DNA of 34,473 nt from Blastococcus sp. CT_GayMR20 (GCF_004570345.1 NZ_SPQM01000043.1:1-34473), one strand, 5' to 3'; shown: positions 8,465 to 16,683, counted from the stretch's first letter. Numbers and translations: made by a program. Notes: generated from the letters alone by a model not told the origin.

Positions 8465-9484
8465 ATGCGCACACGGACACTCGGCGACCTGACCGTCTCT
8501 GCCGAGGGGCTGGGCTGCATGGGGATGAGCGAGTTCTACGGAACGGGGGACCAGCAGGAAGCCGAGCGGACGATCCACCGCGCTCTCGACCTCGGCGTCA
8601 CCTTCCTCGACACCGCCGACATGTACGGCCCGTTCACCAACGAGCGGCTGGTCGGCCGCGCGATCGCCGGCCGCCGCGACGAGGTCGTGCTGGCCACGAA
8701 GTTCGGCAACGAGCGCGGCGAAGATGGGTCCTACCGCGGCGTGAACGGCCGGCCGGACTACGTGCACGCCGCCTGCGACGCGTCCCTGCAGCGCCTGGGC
8801 GTGGACGTCATCGACCTCTACTACCAGCACCGGGTGGACACCACCGTGCCCGTCGAGGACACCTGGGGTGCCCTGCGCGAGCTGGTGGCGGCCGGCAAGG
8901 TGCGCGCCGTCGGCATCTCCGAGGCGGCGCCGGAGACCATCCGCCGCGCGCACGCGGTCCAGCCGGTGACGGCGGTGCAGACGGAGTACTCGCTGTGGAC
9001 CCGTGACCCGGAGGACGACGGCGTCCTGGCCACCTGCGCCGAGCTCGGCATCGGCTTCGTCGCCTACTCACCGATCGGCCGCGGATTCCTCTCCGGGCAG
9101 ATCCGCACGGTCGAGGACCTCGCGCCCGACGACTTCCGCCGCCGCAGTCCGCGGTTCCAGGGCGAGGCCTTCCAGCAGAACCTCGAGCTGGTCGACCGCG
9201 TCCGCGAGATCGCCGACGAGAAGGGGATCACCGCAAGCCAGCTCGCCCTGGCCTGGGTGATGGCGCAGGGCGACGGAGCCGGCCGGCCGGCCGGGGGCGG
9301 CGGGGTGGGCAGACCGACGATCGTGCCCATTCCGGGGACGAAGCGGGTCGCCTACCTGGAGGAGAACGCCGCGGCCGCGGACGTCGAGCTGACCCCCGAG
9401 GACCTGCGCCGGCTGGACGAGGCGGCGCCGGTCGGCGTGGCCGAGGGCGACCGCTACCCCGACATGTCCACCGTGCACCGTTAG
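8465..9484 (+). CDS. Aldo/keto reductase
   Basis: NADPH-dependent TIM-barrel oxidoreductase of 339 residues, acting in the cytoplasm on an unknown carbonyl substrate. The catalytic tetrad is Asp49 and Tyr54 (FLDTADMYG), Lys79 (LATKFGN) and His122 (YYQHRVD). The NADP-phosphate motif PIPGTKR (288-294) and the family opening [18 protein letters not shown] are present. ATG 8465 was chosen because AGGAG (8454-8458) sits six bases upstream; an in-frame extension of 22 codons has neither a ribosome site nor family similarity. A Gly/Pro-rich insertion (about 271-284) interrupts the loop before PIPGTKR that is normally very short. It is close to the group often annotated as general-stress or pyridoxal-type reductases; the specific role is unknown. 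Confidence 0.93.
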   Translation: MRTRTLGDLTVSAEGLGCMGMSEFYGTGDQQEAERTIHRALDLGVTFLDTADMYGPFTNERLVGRAIAGRRDEVVLATKFGNERGEDGSYRGVNGRPDYVHAACDASLQRLGVDVIDLYYQHRVDTTVPVEDTWGALRELVAAGKVRAVGISEAAPETIRRAHAVQPVTAVQTEYSLWTRDPEDDGVLATCAELGIGFVAYSPIGRGFLSGQIRTVEDLAPDDFRRRSPRFQGEAFQQNLELVDRVREIADEKGITASQLALAWVMAQGDGAGRPAGGGGVGRPTIVPIPGTKRVAYLEENAAAADVELTPEDLRRLDEAAPVGVAEGDRYPDMSTVHR

Positions 9485-9560
9485 CCCACGGCGGCCGGCT
9501 GCCGGGACTCCGGGAAGATGGAGCCGTGCAGCCTCCCGACGCGCCCGCCGACCCGCGCCC

Positions 9561-9926
9561 GTGAGGCCCCTCCTCGTCCAGGCGGCCACCGTGGTCGCCG
9601 TCCTGCTGGTGGTCCTCGGCGTCGCGTCGACGCTCGCGCGCCGGCGGATCGGTCTGGTCCACCTCGTCGTCGCCGCCGTGCTCGAGGCGGTTCTGCTCGT
9701 CCAGGCCGCCGTCGCGGCTGCCGCCCTGGTCGGCGGGGACCGGCCACCGGACACCGCCACCTTCGTCAGCTATGTGGTGGGGGTGGTGCTCGTGCCGGTG
9801 GCGGGCGTGCTCTGGGCCCGCACCGAGCGGACCCGCTGGGCGGGCACGGTGCTCGCGGTGGCCGGCGCCGTGGTCGGCGTCATGGTCTGGCGCCTGCTGC
9901 AGCTGTGGGAGGCGACCGGTGCGTGA
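9561..9926 (+). CDS. Small four-helix integral membrane protein, function unknown
   Basis: 121 residues beginning at GTG 9561, with four predicted transmembrane segments (about 3-23, 30-57, 66-85 and 92-110) and almost no loops; basic RRR after helix 1 suggests that loop is cytoplasmic. I do not recognise the family and see no catalytic motif. The stop overlaps the start of the next membrane-protein gene by 8 bases, so the two are almost certainly co-translated and may form a complex. The reductase upstream reads in the same direction but 76 bp away. Confidence 0.75.
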   Translation: MRPLLVQAATVVAVLLVVLGVASTLARRRIGLVHLVVAAVLEAVLLVQAAVAAAALVGGDRPPDTATFVSYVVGVVLVPVAGVLWARTERTRWAGTVLAVAGAVVGVMVWRLLQLWEATGA

Positions 9927-10389
9927 GAACCGTGCCCTGGGCGAGCGCGCGACGGACACGGGAGCGGGCGCGCCGGGCGGCAGCGGCGCCGGCCGGGTGC
10001 TGGTCGCTGTCTACGGCACCTTCGCGCTGGCCGCCGGGGCGCGCGCGGCGGTCCAGCTGAGCACCCGTTTCTCCGACGCCCCGGTCGCCTACCTGCTGTC
10101 CGCGTTCGCCGCCGCCGTCTACGCCGTCGCGACCGTCGGCCTGGTCGGGGGCGGCCGGCGGGGCCGGCGGACGGCGCTGGCCGCGATCACCGTGGAACTG
10201 GTCGGCGTCCTGGTGGTGGGCACGCTCTCGCTGGCCGATCCGGCCGCGTTCCCCGACGAGACGGTGTGGTCGGCCTACGGCCGCGGCTACTACTTCGTCC
10301 CGCTCGTCCTGCCGGTGCTCGGGCTGCTCCTGCTGCGCCGCAGGCCGCCGGCTCAGAAGTCCCCGCCACCGAAGTCGCCGCCGCCGTAG
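9919..10389 (+). CDS. Four-helix membrane protein, function unknown
   Basis: 156 residues from GTG 9919, inside the last codons of the preceding membrane gene. A hydrophilic N-terminus (1-25) is followed by segments at about 27-45, 56-76, 86-105 and 124-140, then a basic Pro-rich tail (RRRPPAQKSPPPKSPPP). A longer frame upstream exists but is antisense-like and lies within the neighbouring gene. The last 37 bases overlap, tail to tail, the end of the Gly-rich gene on the other strand, so the PPPKSPPP tail and the GGGDFGGGDF tail are two readings of one repeat. Family not recognised. Confidence 0.72.
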   Translation: MRENRALGERATDTGAGAPGGSGAGRVLVAVYGTFALAAGARAAVQLSTRFSDAPVAYLLSAFAAAVYAVATVGLVGGGRRGRRTALAAITVELVGVLVVGTLSLADPAAFPDETVWSAYGRGYYFVPLVLPVLGLLLLRRRPPAQKSPPPKSPPP

Positions 10390-11078
10390 TCGCCGCCACC
10401 GCCGTCCCAGCCGTTGTCGGCGCCGCCGGCGAAGTCCGCGTTCGGGTCGCCCCCGTAGTCGCCGCCCCCGCCGTCGGCTCCGGCGCCGTCCTGGTAGCCC
10501 TCGGCGTAGGCCTCCTCGTCACCGCCCCCGAACAGGCCGCCGTCGCCGAGGCCGGTGTCGAACAGCGCATCGGCGACCGCCGTGCCGATGACCAGGCCAC
10601 CGATGGTGCCGAGCAGGCTGCCGCCGATCATGCTGCCCATGCCCGGCCCGCCGTAGCCACCGCCGTAGCCACCGCGGTAACCGCCGCCGTACCCGCCCGG
10701 GCCCCCGGCCCCGTAGCCCGGGCCGTAGCCGCCGAGTGCCCGCTCGAGCGTGCCCGGCTGGCGCATCTCCGCCCGGGTGGCCACGCGGGCCAGCGTCTCC
10801 GGGTCGTCGGTCCGCGGACGCTCACCCGCGGGCACAGCCGCGGCCAGCTGGGCCAGCACCTGCTGCCGCTGGTCGACCGTCAGCTGGGCGAACGCCTCGG
10901 TGTGCGCCTGCTCGATCTGCTCGGGCGGGGCGGTGCGCAGCAGGTACCGGTACCGCGCCACGGCCTGCTCGTCGGGCAGCGCCTCCCGGGGCGCCCGCGC
11001 AGGCTCCTGGTAGGGGGAGGCGTAGCCGTGGGCGTCGTCCCGACGGTTCCGGCCGAAGAGCCGATCGAGCAGTCCCAT
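10353..11078 (-). CDS. Gly-rich protein with glycine-zipper helix, function unknown
   Basis: 241 residues from ATG 11078-11076, preceded by a strong GAGGAGG site. Residues 1-115 form a charged, helical, soluble region (MGLLDRLFGR, then RYRYLLRTAPPEQIEQAHTE and similar). Residues 116-146 are GGYG repeats; 148-172 are a Gly-zipper hydrophobic helix (GSMIGGSLLGTIGGLVIG); 174-241 are Gly/Asp-rich ending in GGDF repeats. The layout suggests membrane or envelope association with disordered flanks. A much longer same-frame reading through the phosphatase gene is a high-GC shadow. I cannot name the family. Divergent from the LOV phosphatase. Confidence 0.75.
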   Translation of the reverse strand: MGLLDRLFGRNRRDDAHGYASPYQEPARAPREALPDEQAVARYRYLLRTAPPEQIEQAHTEAFAQLTVDQRQQVLAQLAAAVPAGERPRTDDPETLARVATRAEMRQPGTLERALGGYGPGYGAGGPGGYGGGYRGGYGGGYGGPGMGSMIGGSLLGTIGGLVIGTAVADALFDTGLGDGGLFGGGDEEAYAEGYQDGAGADGGGGDYGGDPNADFAGGADNGWDGGGGDYGGGDFGGGDF

Positions 11079-11203
11079 GGCGGTCCCTCCTCGCAGGTCC
11101 GGTCCGCCCCGGGTGACGAACAGGCCGCATCCTCCGTTCCCCGGACGACCCGGGGCCACACCCCTGCCGAGCCCGATCATGGTTCGACTCAGGCGGTGCA
11201 CGG

Positions 11204-11209
11204 TTAAAT
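11204..11209 (+). promoter_or_regulatory. Candidate -10 element for a leaderless LOV-phosphatase mRNA
   Basis: TTAAAT in the only A/T-rich patch (11204-11210) of the 138-bp divergent region. A -10 hexamer ending at 11209 would place transcription start at about 11216-11217, the GTG codon itself. Together with the absence of a usable ribosome site, this suggests a leaderless transcript, a common actinobacterial arrangement. No convincing -35 box was found. Confidence 0.35.
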
Positions 11210-11216
11210 AGCAGGC

Positions 11217-13571
11217 GTGCCGTCCGAGCGCGACCGTCGTCCGCCCTCCTCCGTACCGCAGCGTGCGCTGGAGTCCGTCGCCGACCTCGCGTCGGCGTCG
11301 ACTGCGCCGCCGGCCCTGATCGACGCGGACGACGAGCTCGGCCAGCAGGCGGGCATCGTGACAGCCGCCAGCGCCGCGGTCTCCCGCGACGGGGGAGCCA
11401 GTGCGACGCTGCCGGCGGTCCTCGCCGACGTCCCCGTGGCCGTCCTGGTCATCGACCGCGCCGCCAGCACCGTCATCTACGCCAACACCGCCGCGGTCCA
11501 GCTGGCCGGGAACGTCCGCCTGCCCGTCGACGTCGACACCTGGGGTGCGGCGGCCGGGCTCACCGACCTCGGCGGCGGCCCGCTGGCGAGCAGCAGCGGT
11601 CCCCTGTCCGCGGTCGCCCAGGGCCGGCCCGTCACCGGGGAGGCCGTGCGGATGGCGCCCGGCACCAGCACCGAGCAGCAGCGCGCGACCGACGGCGGTT
11701 CGGACGAGCAGCTGCTCTGGGTGACCGGCTTCCCGCTGTCGCAGGCGGACAGCGAGCAGTCGCTGGCCCTCGTCGTCTTCCTCCAGCTCGACCCCGTCGA
11801 GCAGGCGGAGGACCCCGAGGCCTACCTGCAGGCCCTCCGCGAGCGGGCCGTCATCGCCACCGACATCACGTTCGCCATCACCGACCCCCGGCTGCCGGAC
11901 AACCCGCTCATCTGGGTCAACCCGTCGTTCACGCGGATCACCGGCTACGGGGCCGAGGAGGCGGTGGGGCGGAACTGCCGCTTCCTGCAGGGTCCCGCGA
12001 CCGATCCCGCGGCCGTCGCGGAGATCCGGGCCGCCCTCGCGGAGGAGCGCACGGTCACCGCCACCCTGCTGAACTACCGCAAGGACGGCACCGCGTTCTG
12101 GAACCAGCTGTCGATCAGCCCGGTCTTCGACGGTGCCGGGACGCTCGTGAGCTTCGTGGGCGTCCAGACCGACGTCACGGAGCGCGTCCGGGTGGAGCGC
12201 GAGCGGGAGGCGGCATTCACCGCGGAGAAGGCGGCCCGCCACGAGGCCGAGCTCGCCAGGGCGATCGCCGAGCAGGCCCGCACCGACGCGGAGCACGCGC
12301 GGGCCGGCGCCGAGGAGGCCCAGGCCCGGCTCGCCCTCATGGCCGAGGCCACGAGCACGCTGATCGCCACGCTGGACATGGCCGAGCTCCTCGACCGGCT
12401 GGCCGGCCTGTACGTCCCCCGCCTGGCCGACTGGGCGTTCGTCACGCTGCTCGACGACTACGGCGACGTCCGCGACTTCGCCTCCCGCCACCGGGACGGC
12501 CGCGAGGAGGAACTCGCCGAGTTCGCCGCACTGCACGTGCTGCACCTCGGCCCGGGTTCACCCAGCCGCCGGAGCATGGCCAGCTCCCGCCCGGTGGTGA
12601 TGAACGACCTGTCCGCCGAGGACCGCGCTGCCGTGTTCACCTATCCCGGCGCGCTCGAGGCGTTCGAGCGGATCTCCGGCGCTCATGTCCTCACCGTGCC
12701 CATGGTCGCCCGGCGTCGCACGCTCGGTGCGATCGCCCTGATCCGGGACGGCGACCGGCAGGCGTTCGGCTCCGACGACGTCGGGCTCGCCTCCGACCTC
12801 GCCGCCAGGGCGGCCCTGGCGATCGACAACGTCCGCCTGTACCAGCGCGAGCACACCGTCGCCGACACCCTGCAGCGCTCGCTCCTGCCCGAGCTGCCCG
12901 AGGTGCCCGGGATCGAGTCCGCGGCCCATTACGTCAGCGCGTCGTCGGCCGCCGACGTCGGTGGCGACTTCTACGACCTGCTGGCGCTGCCCGACGGCTC
13001 GGTGGGTGTGGTCGTCGGTGACGTCGTCGGACACGACGTGGCGGCCGCTGCCGCCATGGGCCACCTGCGGGGCCTCCTGCGCGCCTGCCTCTGGGACGCC
13101 GAGGACGCCGATCCGGGCACCGTCCTCGCCCGGGTCGACCGCCTGGTGCAGGGGCTGCGGGTCGCCTCGCTCGCGACGATGGTCTACGCGCGCGCCGTCC
13201 GGCCCGTCCGCGACGGGGCGCCGTGGGAGCTGCACATCGCCAACGCGGGGCATCCACCGATGCTGCTGCGCACGCCCGACGGCAGTGTCCGCATCCTGAG
13301 CGAGATCACCGGGATGCTCGTCGGCGTGGACGCCTCCACGCACCGCGAGTCCGTCGTCCTGCCGGTGCCGGACGGCTCGACGCTGCTCGCCTACACCGAC
13401 GGCCTCGTCGAGCGGCCTGGCCGGGATCTGGACCAGGGGATCCACGCGTTGTGCGAACGGGTGAGGAAGGCCCCGGTCGATGCCGGACCGGGCGAGCTGT
13501 GCGACGCGGCCGTGAGCGGGGCGCTCGACCACCGGGACGACGTGGCGCTGATCGCGGTCCGCTTCGGCTGA
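11217..13571 (+). CDS. Blue-light LOV-domain PP2C (SpoIIE/RsbU-type) phosphatase
   Basis: 784-residue cytoplasmic signalling protein. Order: PAS-like domain (about 65-195), LOV domain (about 205-325), Ala/Glu-rich coiled linker (325-375), GAF domain (about 380-540) and PPM/SpoIIE phosphatase domain (about 560-784). The LOV core GRNCRFLQGP (251-260) has the flavin-adduct Cys254 plus LLNYRKDGTAFWNQ (284-297), so blue-light photochemistry is expected. Phosphatase metal ligands are visible in ADVGGDFYD (579-587), GDVVGHD (601-607) and HRDDVALI (772-779). Homologues dephosphorylate anti-anti-sigma factors in general-stress partner switching. No kinase (HATPase) domain and no adjacent STAS or anti-sigma gene are present, so its partner must lie elsewhere. 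The GTG start lacks a ribosome site and may be leaderless. Confidence 0.93.
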   Translation: MPSERDRRPPSSVPQRALESVADLASASTAPPALIDADDELGQQAGIVTAASAAVSRDGGASATLPAVLADVPVAVLVIDRAASTVIYANTAAVQLAGNVRLPVDVDTWGAAAGLTDLGGGPLASSSGPLSAVAQGRPVTGEAVRMAPGTSTEQQRATDGGSDEQLLWVTGFPLSQADSEQSLALVVFLQLDPVEQAEDPEAYLQALRERAVIATDITFAITDPRLPDNPLIWVNPSFTRITGYGAEEAVGRNCRFLQGPATDPAAVAEIRAALAEERTVTATLLNYRKDGTAFWNQLSISPVFDGAGTLVSFVGVQTDVTERVRVEREREAAFTAEKAARHEAELARAIAEQARTDAEHARAGAEEAQARLALMAEATSTLIATLDMAELLDRLAGLYVPRLADWAFVTLLDDYGDVRDFASRHRDGREEELAEFAALHVLHLGPGSPSRRSMASSRPVVMNDLSAEDRAAVFTYPGALEAFERISGAHVLTVPMVARRRTLGAIALIRDGDRQAFGSDDVGLASDLAARAALAIDNVRLYQREHTVADTLQRSLLPELPEVPGIESAAHYVSASSAADVGGDFYDLLALPDGSVGVVVGDVVGHDVAAAAAMGHLRGLLRACLWDAEDADPGTVLARVDRLVQGLRVASLATMVYARAVRPVRDGAPWELHIANAGHPPMLLRTPDGSVRILSEITGMLVGVDASTHRESVVLPVPDGSTLLAYTDGLVERPGRDLDQGIHALCERVRKAPVDAGPGELCDAAVSGALDHRDDVALIAVRFG

Positions 13572-13575
13572 CCGG

Positions 13576-14073
13576 CTACGCCTCGCTGCGGTGCAGCAGG
13601 CCGTAGGCGCCCCGGTGGTAGAGCAGCGGACGCCGGTCGGGATGGGCGCCGAGATCCAGGACGCGGGCGACGACGATCGTGTGGTCGCCGCCGTCGTACT
13701 CGGCCCACAGCTCGCCGTCGATCCAGGCCACGACGTCCTCGAGGATCGGCGCCCCGTGCGGGCTGGGCTGCCAGGGCACGCCGTCGAACTTGTCGTCGAC
13801 GGAGCGGGCGAAGTTCTGCGACACGTCGTCCTGGCCCTCCGCCAGCACGTTCACGCAGAACCGGCGGATCTCGCGCAGCTGCGGCCAGGTGCGGGACGTG
13901 CGGGCCGGCGCGAACGCGACCAGCGGCGGGTCGAGCGACAGCGAGCTGAACGACTGGCAGGTGAAACCGATCGGTCCGTCGTCGGTGACCGCGGTGACCA
14001 CGGTGACGCCGGAGGCGAAGTGGCCGAGCACCTCCCGCATGACGCCGGGGTCGACGATGCGCGGCGTCCCCAT
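13576..14073 (-). CDS. Flavin reductase-like (FMN-binding) protein
   Basis: 165-residue protein of the flavin reductase-like FMN-binding family, which reduces FMN/FAD with NAD(P)H, often to feed a two-component monooxygenase. Visible motifs are HFASGVTVVTA (18-28), GFTCQSFSSLSLDPPLVAF (36-54), FCVNVLAEGQ (72-81), GDHTIVVARV (129-138) and PLLYHRGAYG (149-158). ATG 14073-14071 shares one base with the stop of the HMG-CoA lyase-like gene and has CAGGAGG upstream, so the two are translationally coupled. No monooxygenase component is nearby. It ends 4 bp from the convergent LOV-phosphatase stop. Confidence 0.9.
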   Translation of the reverse strand: MGTPRIVDPGVMREVLGHFASGVTVVTAVTDDGPIGFTCQSFSSLSLDPPLVAFAPARTSRTWPQLREIRRFCVNVLAEGQDDVSQNFARSVDDKFDGVPWQPSPHGAPILEDVVAWIDGELWAEYDGGDHTIVVARVLDLGAHPDRRPLLYHRGAYGLLHRSEA

Positions 14074-15008
14074 CAGCGGGCCTCCTGCGACCGGGGGACC
14101 GACCGGCCCCCGGCGCGGTAGAGCGAGCTGGGCAGCTCGTGGCCCACGGCGTGCTCGGTGACCCGCGCGGCCGCAAGGAGGGCGTCGAGGTCCATCCCGG
14201 TGCGGACGCCGGACTCCTCCAGCATGTAGACCAGCTCCTCGGTGGCGATGTTGCCGCTGGCGCCCGGTGCGAACGGGCAGCCGCCGAGGCCACCGATCGA
14301 GGAGTCGAGCTGGGTCACGCCGGCCTGCACGGCGGCCAGCGCGTTGGCCTGCCCGGTGCCGCGGGTGTCGTGGAAGTGCACGCCGAGGGGAGCACCCGGG
14401 CAGGCCCGGTGGACGGCGTCGAGGAGCTGCACGACCCGCAGCGGCGTCGTCGTCCCGATGGTGTCCCCGAGGCAGAGCTGATCGGCGCCGGCGGTGACGG
14501 CCGCACGGGCGACGTCGACGGTGCGGGGGATGGGCGTGCGGCCGTCGAAGGGGCAGTCCCACGCGGTGGCGATGATGACCTCGAGCGAGCCGCCGGCGCC
14601 GTGGGCGAGCTCGGCGATCGCGCCGACGGCGGCCACGGCCTCGGCGGTGGGGCGGCCGGCATTGGCGCGGCTGTGCCCGTCGGAGGCGGACACGACGTAC
14701 TCGAGGTTGGCGACCCCGGCGTCGACGGCCCGCACGGCGCCCCGCGCGTTCGCGACGAGCGCCGACCAGTGCACATCCCCCCAGCGGGACAGCTCGGCGG
14801 CCACCTGCTCGGCGTCGGCGAGGGCGGGCACGGCCTTGGGGGAGACGAAGGACGTCGCCTCGATACGGCGCACCCCGGTCGCCACCAGCGCCTCGAGCAT
14901 CTCCAGCTTGGCCGACAGGGGGACCGGCGCCTCCAGCTGGAGGCCGTCGCGCATGCCGACCTCCCGGACGTCGACCTCCGCCGGCAGCACCAGGTCGAAC
15001 TCGTACAC
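14073..15008 (-). CDS. Hydroxymethylglutaryl-CoA lyase family protein
   Basis: 311-residue DRE-TIM metallolyase expected to cleave HMG-CoA to acetoacetate and acetyl-CoA in leucine breakdown. Active-site features are all present: Arg20-Asp21 in EVGMRDGLQ, SFVSPKAVP (53-61), His211 and His213 in HFHDTRG, the catalytic loop GGLGGCPFAPGASGN (239-253) with Cys244, and Asn253. GTG 15008-15006 starts the protein after a GAGGAGGT site. Related lyases act on other 3-hydroxy-3-methyl acyl-CoAs, so the substrate is inferred. The usual leucine-pathway partners (methylcrotonyl-CoA carboxylase, isovaleryl-CoA dehydrogenase) are absent; only the flavin reductase is coupled to it. Divergent from the GGDEF gene across 167 bp. 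Confidence 0.9.
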   Translation of the reverse strand: MYEFDLVLPAEVDVREVGMRDGLQLEAPVPLSAKLEMLEALVATGVRRIEATSFVSPKAVPALADAEQVAAELSRWGDVHWSALVANARGAVRAVDAGVANLEYVVSASDGHSRANAGRPTAEAVAAVGAIAELAHGAGGSLEVIIATAWDCPFDGRTPIPRTVDVARAAVTAGADQLCLGDTIGTTTPLRVVQLLDAVHRACPGAPLGVHFHDTRGTGQANALAAVQAGVTQLDSSIGGLGGCPFAPGASGNIATEELVYMLEESGVRTGMDLDALLAAARVTEHAVGHELPSSLYRAGGRSVPRSQEAR

Positions 15009-15175
15009 GCCAGTACCTCCTCGGTCCCGGGATCCGCCCGGTTCTGTCGGACCCCTCCCGCATCCTCCCCCTGATCCCGGTCCCCCATCGGGGCGACCCG
15101 GGCGGGGTCCCGTGACGTGTCCAGCGCGTTTGGGGGTACTGGTCCCGCAAGATGAGGGCGGACAGGAGGTGGGGA

Positions 15176-16078
15176 GTGATCGAGATGGTCGACCCGTTGC
15201 CCCCCGCCGACCGGCGCAGCGCGTTCGCCAACGCGCCGATGGGGGTCGCCCTCACCACGCCCGACGGCTTCCTCGTGGACGCCAACCCGGCGCTGTGCTC
15301 GATGCTCGCGAGCACCGTCGAGGAGCTGTACGGGCGCTCCGTCCTCGAGCACATCCCCCGCGAGCTGAGGTCCGCCGCCAACGACGCGCACGCCTCGCTC
15401 GTCGCGACGCCGACCCGGCCGATGCGGCACGAGACCCGCCTGCTGCAGCCCGACGGCACCGAGCTCCCGGTCCAGGTGACCGCCTCGTGGGTCGCGGCGA
15501 CGCCGGACGGGCAGGCCGCGCACCTGGTGATGATCGTGGAGGACATCACCGAGCGGAAGGCGCTCGAGGCGCAGCTGGTCCACCGCTCGCTGCACGACCC
15601 GCTGACCGGGCTGCCGAACCGGCTGCTGTTCCATGACCGGCTCTGGCACGCCCTGGAGCGCGGCCGCCGGGAGAACACCCCGACCTGCGTGCTCATCGCC
15701 GACCTCGACGGCTTCAAGGCGATCAACGACGAGCTCGGTCACCCGACCGGCGACCTCGTGCTCGTGACGTTCGCCGAGCGGCTCCGCTCGGTGCTGCGCG
15801 CCAGCGACACCGCGGCACGGCTGGGCGGCGACGAGTTCAGCATCGTCTGCGAGAACACCGAGCCCGCCGACGCCGTGATCCTGGCCGACCGGTTGCGCAC
15901 GGCCGTCACCGAGCCGCTGTCGCTGAGCGGGAACCCGATCCGGGTGGGCCTGAGCATCGGCATCGGCGCGGTGTCCGGCGGCGAGGACCCGGGGAACGTC
16001 TACGAGCGCGTGGTCCGCGAGGCCGACGACGCGATGTACCGCGACAAGGAGCGCCGCCGCCGGCTGCACCCTGCCTGA
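15176..16078 (+). CDS. PAS-GGDEF diguanylate cyclase
   Basis: 300-residue cytoplasmic enzyme predicted to make cyclic di-GMP from two GTP. PAS sensor (about 12-127, ending in the DITERKALE linker) and GGDEF domain (about 138-298). The catalytic motif is intact (RLGGDEFSIV, GGDEF 217-221), as is the inhibitory I-site RASD (208-211) five residues before it, so activity and product feedback are expected. DLDGFKAINDELGH (177-189 region) is canonical. No EAL or transmembrane segment. GTG 15176 was chosen because AGGAGGT (15164-15170) lies five bases upstream; ATG 15152 upstream has no such site and ATG 15185 is the alternative. The PAS ligand is unknown. Confidence 0.92.
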   Translation: MIEMVDPLPPADRRSAFANAPMGVALTTPDGFLVDANPALCSMLASTVEELYGRSVLEHIPRELRSAANDAHASLVATPTRPMRHETRLLQPDGTELPVQVTASWVAATPDGQAAHLVMIVEDITERKALEAQLVHRSLHDPLTGLPNRLLFHDRLWHALERGRRENTPTCVLIADLDGFKAINDELGHPTGDLVLVTFAERLRSVLRASDTAARLGGDEFSIVCENTEPADAVILADRLRTAVTEPLSLSGNPIRVGLSIGIGAVSGGEDPGNVYERVVREADDAMYRDKERRRRLHPA

Positions 16079-16083
16079 CCAGG

Positions 16084-16683
16084 TCAGCCGTCCGCGGCCC
16101 AGCCCCGCACCCTCGGCAGGCGGGCGAAGACGGCGGTGAGGACGGGGAGGACGAGCGCGAAGGCGACGAACAACCCGAGGCCCAGCATGTCCACGCCGTC
16201 CAGGGTCGCGGCTCCGGTGAGCAGAGCGAGAAGGAGCACGCTGACGGTCGCCACGGCCGCGGCGAAGAGCACCGTGGGCGAGTCCTGGCGCGAGAGCACG
16301 ACGGAGCCGCCGATGAGTCCGGCGGCGCACAGCAGGCCCAGCATGAGCACGCTGGTGGCGGGGTCCGCGTCTCCCGAGGCCGCCGCGTAGAGGAAGAAGA
16401 GCGACCCGAGCGCGGTGAGACCGCCGGTGACGAAGCCGAGCACGATCGCCGCGGTGGCGACACCCGGCCGGCCCGGTCCGTACGGCCAGGTGGTGACAAC
16501 CGCCGGCAGGTTCCACGGGGCCACCGCCCCGTAGCCGGGCAGCGGTCCGTGAGCGGGGGGCGGGCCGTAGCCCGGGGGAGGGCCGTATACGGGCGGTGGG
16601 CCGTATCCAGGCGGTGGGCCGTAGGCCTGCGGCGGCACGTACGCGCCGGGCGGATAGGCGTCCCAGTCCTGCTCCGCGTTCAT
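16084..16683 (-). CDS. Pro/Tyr-rich four-helix membrane protein (DUF4190-like layout)
   Basis: 199 residues from ATG 16683-16681. The N-terminus is a disordered YGPPPGYGPPP repeat (about 10-52); the C-terminal part holds four hydrophobic helices (about 74-100, 112-131, 137-158 and 166-188). This Pro-rich-head, four-helix layout is common in actinobacterial envelope proteins of unknown function, and I cannot identify a reaction. A 40-codon upstream extension would overlap the end of the MMPL gene and was rejected. It lies 52 bp after the MMPL stop in the same direction and may be co-transcribed with it. Confidence 0.8.
   Translation of the reverse strand: MNAEQDWDAYPPGAYVPPQAYGPPPGYGPPPVYGPPPGYGPPPAHGPLPGYGAVAPWNLPAVVTTWPYGPGRPGVATAAIVLGFVTGGLTALGSLFFLYAAASGDADPATSVLMLGLLCAAGLIGGSVVLSRQDSPTVLFAAAVATVSVLLLALLTGAATLDGVDMLGLGLFVAFALVLPVLTAVFARLPRVRGWAADG

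Noticed and set aside
10353..12545. 730-codon frame containing the Gly-rich protein
   Set aside because: The upstream 489 codons are antisense to the LOV phosphatase; the strong ribosome site supports the start at 11078.
14073..15726. Long upstream extension of the flavin reductase-like protein
   Set aside because: It runs through the lyase gene in another frame with low-complexity Arg/Gly sequence; the ATG overlapping the lyase stop is the proper start.
16075..16087. CTGACCAGGTCAG palindrome between the GGDEF and Pro-rich gene stops as a terminator
   Set aside because: The 6-bp arms with a single-base centre cannot form a stable hairpin; the symmetry simply reflects two facing stop codons.
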